From the NCBI GenBank assembly GCA_046724665.1, contig JBKOWZ010000094.1, forward strand, positions 1 through 11,889: 11,889 nucleotides of DNA, written 5' to 3'. Under the pieces are notes generated by a model. That model made no database searches. It saw only the letters and a program-made list of their open reading frames with translations, and had not been told where the DNA came from. The stretch is from Actinocrinis sp046724665 (GTDB lineage Bacteria; Actinomycetota; Actinomycetes; Streptomycetales; Catenulisporaceae). This document shows, piece by piece, positions 7,732-11,889 of the stretch (within the stretch, counting starts at the first letter, position 1; every line of letters begins with the position of its first letter). Position numbers and translations under genes: made by a program.

Positions 7732-7767
7732 CGCCCTAGACCATCCCGAGGGACAAACTAGGGCGAA
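7730..7767 (-). promoter_or_regulatory. Extended inverted repeat between ilvC and oppA
   Basis: TTCGCCCTAG (7730-7739) and CTAGGGCGAA (7758-7767) are perfect 10-bp arms. The 18 nt between them contain a second, centred inverted repeat, TCCC-GA-GGGA (7744-7753). In the minus-strand transcript the four nucleotides between the two stems can form three G-U pairs, so the whole 38 nt can fold as one long hairpin with a CUCG loop. It has no T-tract. It lies in the 87-nt gap between the ilvC stop and the oppA start. It may be the ilvC terminator, a translational gate on oppA (it touches the ribosome binding site), or, as DNA, an operator. The sequence alone does not decide. Confidence 0.6.
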
Positions 7768-7807
7768 GAAGCCGCAAACGGGTGGAGGCGGCGCCGGGGG
7801 AAGGCGA

Positions 7808-8809
<1,002 letters not shown>

Positions 8810-8831
8810 GATGACTGTTCCGCGTCTTTCT

Positions 8832-9401
8832 CTAGGCGGCGCGCTCGACTGAACGCAGGGTGCGGTCGGTGATGGAACGGGGGCCGCGACCTATCGCGAC
8901 CATGCCAGACTGAACCAGCTCCTTGACCCCGAAGGGCTCGAGGACCCGGAGCATCGCCTCCAGTTTGGCCGAGTCCCCGGTGCACTCGATCACCAGCGAG
9001 TCCACCGAGACGTCCACGACCCGGGCGCCGAACGGCTCGATCGTGGCCAGGACCTGGTGGCGCTCGGCGGCGTCGGCCCGCACCTTGACCAGGATCAGCT
9101 CGCGGTGCACCGAGGCGCCGGACTCGAGCTCCACGATCTTGAGCACGTTGACCAGCTTGTTGAGCTGCTTGGTCACCTGCTCGAGCGGATGCTCCTCGAC
9201 GTTGACCACCAGGGTGATCCGGGAGATCTCCGCGTACTCGGTCGGCCCGACGGCGAGCGACTCGATGTTGAACCCGCGCCGGGAGAACAGCGCGGCGACC
9301 CGGGCCAGGACGCCCGGCTTGTTCTCGACCAGCACCGAGAGGGTGTGGGTCTGGCCGGTGTGCCCCGGGGTTGGGTGGGCCGTGTGGCTCTGGATGCTCA
9401 T
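8832..9401 (-). CDS. ilvN: Acetolactate synthase small (regulatory) subunit
   Basis: This is the regulatory subunit of acetohydroxyacid synthase, 189 aa, which activates the catalytic subunit and binds valine for feedback inhibition. A polar N-terminal extension of about 18 residues precedes the first ACT domain (about 19-95). That domain has ENKPGVLARV and RRGFNIESLAVG. N27, G30 and N45 align with the valine-site residues N11, G14 and N29 of E. coli IlvH, so feedback control is probably intact. The second domain (about 97-170) begins HRELILVKV and continues through SLVIECTGDSAKLEAM to the FGVKELVQSGMVAIGRG ending typical of the family. The start ATG is 7 nt past the ilvB stop, and GAGGAG overlaps that stop, so translation is likely coupled. 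Confidence 0.96.
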   Translation of the reverse strand: MSIQSHTAHPTPGHTGQTHTLSVLVENKPGVLARVAALFSRRGFNIESLAVGPTEYAEISRITLVVNVEEHPLEQVTKQLNKLVNVLKIVELESGASVHRELILVKVRADAAERHQVLATIEPFGARVVDVSVDSLVIECTGDSAKLEAMLRVLEPFGVKELVQSGMVAIGRGPRSITDRTLRSVERAA

Positions 9402-9408
9402 CGCTCGC

Positions 9409-11223
9409 TCACTCCTCGCCGTCGCCGAAGTCGGGCCGCTGGCCCCGCGCCGCCAGGATCTCGTCGTTGGAGACGCCGGCCGGCACCATCGGCCAGACCA
9501 TCGCGTCCTGGTGCACGACGAAGTCCACCACGACCGGGGCGTCGTCGATCGCCATCGCCTTCTCGATCGTCGCGTCCACCTGGTCGGCGCTCTCGCAGCG
9601 CAGCCCGACGCAGCCGTAGGCGTCGGCCAGCTTCACGAAGTCGGGCACCCGGCGCGAGTGCAGGTCGGAGTGCGAGTACCGGCCGTTGTAGAACAGCGAC
9701 TGCCACTGGCGGATCATGCCGAGCGCGCCGTTGTTGATCACCGCGACCTTGATCGGGATCTCGTTGATCGCGCAGGTGGCCAGCTCCTGGTTGGTCATCT
9801 GGAAGCAGCCGTCGCCGTCGATCGCCCAGACGGTGGCGTCCGGGCGGCCGACCTTGGCACCCATCGCGGCCGGCAGCGCGTAGCCCATGGTGCCCGCGCC
9901 GCCGGAGTTGAGGAAGGTGCCCGGGTTCTCGTAGTTGATGAACTGCGCGGCCCACATCTGGTGCTGGCCGACGCCCGCGGTGAAGATCGCCTCCGGCCCG
10001 GCGATCCTGCCGAGCCGCTCGATGACGTACTGCGGGGCCAGGCTGCCCTTCACCGTCTCGTAGCCGAGCGGGTACCGGGTGCGCCAGCTGTCCAGGTTGG
10101 ACCACCAGGCGGCGTAGTCGCCGATCCGGCCCGCGGCGTGCTCGGCGCGCACCGCAGCGGCCAGGTCGGTGATCACCTCGGCGCAGTCGCCCACGATCGG
10201 CACGTCGGCGATCCGGTTCTTGGAGATCTCCGCCGGGTCGATGTCGGCGTGCACCACCTTGGCCTCGGGGGCGAAGGAGGAGAGCTTGCCGGTCACCCGG
10301 TCGTCGAAGCGGGCGCCGAGCGCGACGATCAGGTCGGACTTCTGCAACGCGGTGACCGCGGCGACGGTACCGTGCATGCCCGGCATGCCGAGGTGCAGCG
10401 GGTGGCTGTCCGGGAACGCGCCGCGGGCCATCAGGGTCGTGACGACCGGCGCGCCGGTGAGCTCGGCCAGCGCCCGCAGCTGCGCGGTGGCGCGGGCCTT
10501 GAGGACTCCGCCGCCGACGTAGAACACCGGGCGCTTCGCCTCGACGATCATCCGGGCCGCCTCGCGGATCTGCTTGGCGTGCGGCTTGGACACCGGCCGG
10601 TAGCCCGGCAGGTCCATCTCGACCGGCCAGCGGAAGGAGGTGACCGACTGCATCGCGTCCTTGGCGATGTCCACCAGCACCGGCCCGGGCCGGCCGGTCG
10701 CCGCGATGTGGAAGGCCTCGGCGATCGTGCGCGCGATGTCCTCGGGCCGGGTGACCAGGAAGTTGTGCTTGGTGATCGGCATGGTGATGCCGCAGATGTC
10801 CGCCTCCTGGAAGGCGTCGGTGCCGATCGAGCCCGAGGCGACCTGGCCGGTGATGGCGACGATGGGCACCGAGTCCATGTGCGCGTCGGCGATCGGGGTG
10901 ACCAGGTTGGTGGCACCGGGCCCCGAGGTGGCCATGCACACCCCGACCCGGCCGGTGGCCTGCGCGTAGCCGGTGGCCGCGTGCCCCGCGCCCTGCTCGT
11001 GCCGGACCAGGATGTGCCGGACGCGGGCCGAGTCGAGCAGCGGGTCGTAGGCGGGCAGGATCGCCCCGCCGGGGTAGCCGAAGATGGTGTCTACGCCCGA
11101 TTCCTCGAGCGCGCGGATGAGGGCCTGCGCGCCCGTCATCGGGATGCCCGTGGTCGCGGCGCGCTGCGAACCGTGGCTGTGGGGCTGGGGACCCGGGGCC
11201 GCCGCTCTGGCCTGCTCGGTCAT
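9409..11223 (-). CDS. ilvB: Acetolactate synthase large (catalytic) subunit
   Basis: This ThDP-dependent enzyme condenses pyruvate with pyruvate or 2-oxobutyrate, the committed step to valine/leucine and isoleucine. It is 604 aa. The N-terminal Pyr domain has the catalytic Glu in RHEQGAGHAA (E76) and the TSGPGATNLVTPIADA motif. A central FAD/nucleotide domain spans about 215-360. The C-terminal PP domain has the ThDP-binding GDG at 470-472 paired with NN at 497-498, and RQWQ with W507 near the site where herbicide-resistance changes map in homologues. The start is ATG at 11223-11221, giving the usual variable actinobacterial N-terminus (MTEQARAAAPG...) before the conserved MTGAQALIRALEESG. 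The open frame reaches 11541, but only by reading through the leader and attenuator. The ribosome binding site is weak (GAGAGAAG). It is the first structural gene of ilvBNC and is governed by the leader and attenuator upstream. Confidence 0.97.
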   Translation of the reverse strand: MTEQARAAAPGPQPHSHGSQRAATTGIPMTGAQALIRALEESGVDTIFGYPGGAILPAYDPLLDSARVRHILVRHEQGAGHAATGYAQATGRVGVCMATSGPGATNLVTPIADAHMDSVPIVAITGQVASGSIGTDAFQEADICGITMPITKHNFLVTRPEDIARTIAEAFHIAATGRPGPVLVDIAKDAMQSVTSFRWPVEMDLPGYRPVSKPHAKQIREAARMIVEAKRPVFYVGGGVLKARATAQLRALAELTGAPVVTTLMARGAFPDSHPLHLGMPGMHGTVAAVTALQKSDLIVALGARFDDRVTGKLSSFAPEAKVVHADIDPAEISKNRIADVPIVGDCAEVITDLAAAVRAEHAAGRIGDYAAWWSNLDSWRTRYPLGYETVKGSLAPQYVIERLGRIAGPEAIFTAGVGQHQMWAAQFINYENPGTFLNSGGAGTMGYALPAAMGAKVGRPDATVWAIDGDGCFQMTNQELATCAINEIPIKVAVINNGALGMIRQWQSLFYNGRYSHSDLHSRRVPDFVKLADAYGCVGLRCESADQVDATIEKAMAIDDAPVVVDFVVHQDAMVWPMVPAGVSNDEILAARGQRPDFGDGEE

Positions 11224-11345
11224 GGTCTGACTTCTCTCGCTCGGTCCGGGCCGCCGCCCGGGACGCGTCTTCTTGGCCAACAAAAAATCCCCCGGCCCGA
11301 AACGGGCGACCGAGGGATGCGCGCTGGCGTTGGGCCCGTAGGCCG
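11224..11345 (-). other. ilvB leader RNA between leader peptide and ilvB
   Basis: This is untranslated leader of the ilvBNC transcript. In order it contains a small GGCC-UACG-GGCC hairpin (11333-11344) just past the leader stop, a copy of GCCAGCGCGC (11319-11328) that repeats a segment of the leader coding sequence (11353-11362), the attenuator (11282-11318), and a hairpin with perfect 6-bp arms CCGGGC and GCCCGG (11246-11261) about 23 nt before the ilvB ATG. Confidence 0.65.
11282..11318 (-). terminator. Intrinsic terminator acting as ilvBNC attenuator
   Basis: On the minus strand an 8-bp outer stem (AUCCCUCG with CGGGGGAU, one G-U pair), a 3-nt bulge and a 5-bp inner stem (GCCCG with CGGGC, UUU loop) are followed directly by a run of six T. 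This is a textbook rho-independent terminator, unusual in such GC-rich DNA. It lies 28 nt past the leader-peptide stop and about 60 nt before ilvB. Its position between a branched-chain-rich leader peptide and the first structural gene makes attenuation the natural reading. Its inner 5' arm could alternatively pair with CGGGC of the small hairpin upstream (11334-11338), a possible antiterminator. Confidence 0.85.
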
Positions 11346-11402
11346 TCAGCCGGCGCGCTGGCCGAGTACGAGCTCGCGTGCGTGGACGAAAGCGATCCGC
11401 AT
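11346..11402 (-). CDS. ilvBNC leader peptide (18 aa, attenuator peptide)
   Basis: The reading frame encodes MRIAFVHARELVLGQRAG, ending in TGA. Five of 18 residues are Ile, Val or Leu, including a consecutive Leu-Val-Leu at 11-13. The valine in that run uses GTA, a rare codon in GC-rich actinobacteria, which would sharpen ribosome pausing when valine is scarce. Leader peptides of this kind before ilvB, with a small basic and branched-chain-rich sequence, are known from Corynebacterium and Streptomyces. There is no ribosome binding site before the ATG, and the likely -10 box is only 7 nt upstream, so the mRNA is probably leaderless. A strong terminator follows 28 nt after the stop. The peptide is expected to act only through its translation and to have no function as a product. 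Confidence 0.88.
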   Translation of the reverse strand: MRIAFVHARELVLGQRAG

Positions 11403-11409
11403 GGGCTAG

Positions 11410-11439
11410 ACACTCTCGCTTCCGGACCGGCGCCGTCAA
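11410..11439 (-). promoter_or_regulatory. Putative ilvBNC promoter
   Basis: On the minus strand TTGACG (11434-11439) matches five of six bases of the -35 consensus. GAGTGT (11410-11415), 18 nt further on, keeps the key A2 and T6 of a -10 box; GAGAGT at a 16-nt spacing is an alternative. Either would start transcription within a few bases of the leader ATG at 11402. Confidence 0.55.
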
Positions 11440-11440
11440 G

Positions 11441-11468
11441 CCGGGCCGGAGGCCGTCTCGGATCCCGG
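11441..11468 (-). terminator. Weak stem-loop downstream of the GGDEF gene
   Basis: Arms CCGGG and CCCGG (5 bp) enclose a second small hairpin, GGCC-TCC-GGCC (11444-11454), overlapping one arm. There is no T-tract. It lies 35 nt after the stop of the GGDEF gene and just upstream of the ilv -35 box, so it may stop upstream transcription. Evidence is slight. Confidence 0.25.
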
Positions 11469-11503
11469 ACACGATGATCTCACTGTGTCTGTGGCAAATG
11501 CGT

Positions 11504-11889
11504 CTATGAAGTCGCATCACGCACGCCGTCCTGAGACGCACCGCTGTCTACGTACACTGCGCCGTTCGAGCGGGCGGCGCCATTCGAGTAAGCGGTACCG
11601 TCCGCCGACGGCGGCTGCGACCCGACCGAGCGGGAAGCCGGCAACGCCACAGTCGGCTGGTAGACGACCACGCGGCCCTTGCCCTCGGCCTTGGCCTCGT
11701 ACATCGCCAGGTCGGCTTCGCGCATCAGCTGCGCGGCGGTGACGCCCTCGTGCCAGAACGCCACGCCGATCGACGCGCCGACCACGAAGCGCGAGCCGAG
11801 TAGCAGGTAGGGCCGGGTGAGGGCGGCGTGCAGCCGGTGCGCGACCTCCTGGGCGGCGCGGCCCTGCGGCCCGCCCTGCACCAGCGCCG
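11504..11889 (-). CDS. GGDEF-domain protein (diguanylate cyclase-like), C-terminal fragment
   Basis: Only the last 128 or so codons are in the window, and the frame is open to the right edge. The visible part is the end of a GGDEF domain: EVAHRLHAALTRPYLLLGSRFVVGASIGVAF, followed by the characteristic AAQLMREADLAMYEAKAEGKGRVVVYQP. GGDEF domains make cyclic di-GMP. The GGDEF catalytic signature itself lies beyond the window, so activity cannot be judged. A tail of about 50 residues rich in Ser, Gly, Ala and Asn (with SNGAARSNGA repeats) follows the domain and looks disordered. The stop is TAG. It is separated from the ilv leader by 101 nt with a promoter, so it is probably unrelated to the ilv operon. 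N-terminal sensor domains or a following EAL domain are unknown or absent, respectively. Confidence 0.88.
   Translation of the reverse strand, partial: ALVQGGPQGRAAQEVAHRLHAALTRPYLLLGSRFVVGASIGVAFWHEGVTAAQLMREADLAMYEAKAEGKGRVVVYQPTVALPASRSVGSQPPSADGTAYSNGAARSNGAVYVDSGASQDGVRDATS

Noticed and set aside
8923..11409. 828-codon plus-strand open frame, the longest in the window
   Set aside because: It lies antisense to ilvN and ilvB, which have complete family motifs. Its translation is a Gly/Arg/Val/Asp/His-rich composition typical of the reverse strand of GC-rich genes, with no recognisable domain.
11224..11541. N-terminal extension of IlvB
   Set aside because: It would run through the attenuator and leader peptide. 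The ATG at 11223 gives the normal protein length.

Overview
The window is high-GC DNA with the codon bias of an actinobacterium, and all recognised genes lie on the minus strand. The gene set is ilvB-ilvN-ilvC followed by serA, a neighbourhood typical of Streptomyces, mycobacteria and relatives. GTG and TTG starts are common and the ilv leader looks leaderless, which also fits this phylum. I cannot name the genus.

Read in the direction of transcription (right to left), the layout is as follows. (1) At 11889-11504 is the C-terminal end of a GGDEF-domain (diguanylate cyclase-like) protein, cut by the window edge. (2) At about 11440-11224 is the control region of the branched-chain amino-acid operon: a putative promoter, an 18-codon leader peptide carrying an LVL run, and a strong intrinsic terminator that acts as an attenuator. 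(3) At 11223-7808 lie ilvB, ilvN and ilvC, giving both acetolactate synthase subunits and ketol-acid reductoisomerase, spaced by 7 and 22 nt. (4) At 7720-1839 is a complete five-gene oligopeptide/dipeptide ABC importer: a lipoprotein binding protein, two permeases and two ATPases. The last four genes overlap their neighbours by 4-8 nt. (5) At 1838-1567 is an intergenic control region with an exact tandem duplication of an 18-bp unit centred on the palindrome GTGTTAACAC. (6) At 1566-1 is serA, which lacks only its last few codons.

Functionally the window joins biosynthesis of valine, leucine and isoleucine (ilvBNC) and of serine (serA) to peptide uptake, another route to amino acids. The peptide transporter sits between ilvC and serA, which are adjacent or nearly so in many actinobacteria, so it looks like a lineage-specific insertion. 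The least explained signals are the tandem palindrome upstream of serA and a 38-nt near-continuous inverted repeat that touches the ribosome binding site of the transporter's binding-protein gene. No mobile element, CRISPR array, tRNA or rRNA was seen. No wholly new gene system is evident: the novelty lies in the regulatory DNA and the gene order.
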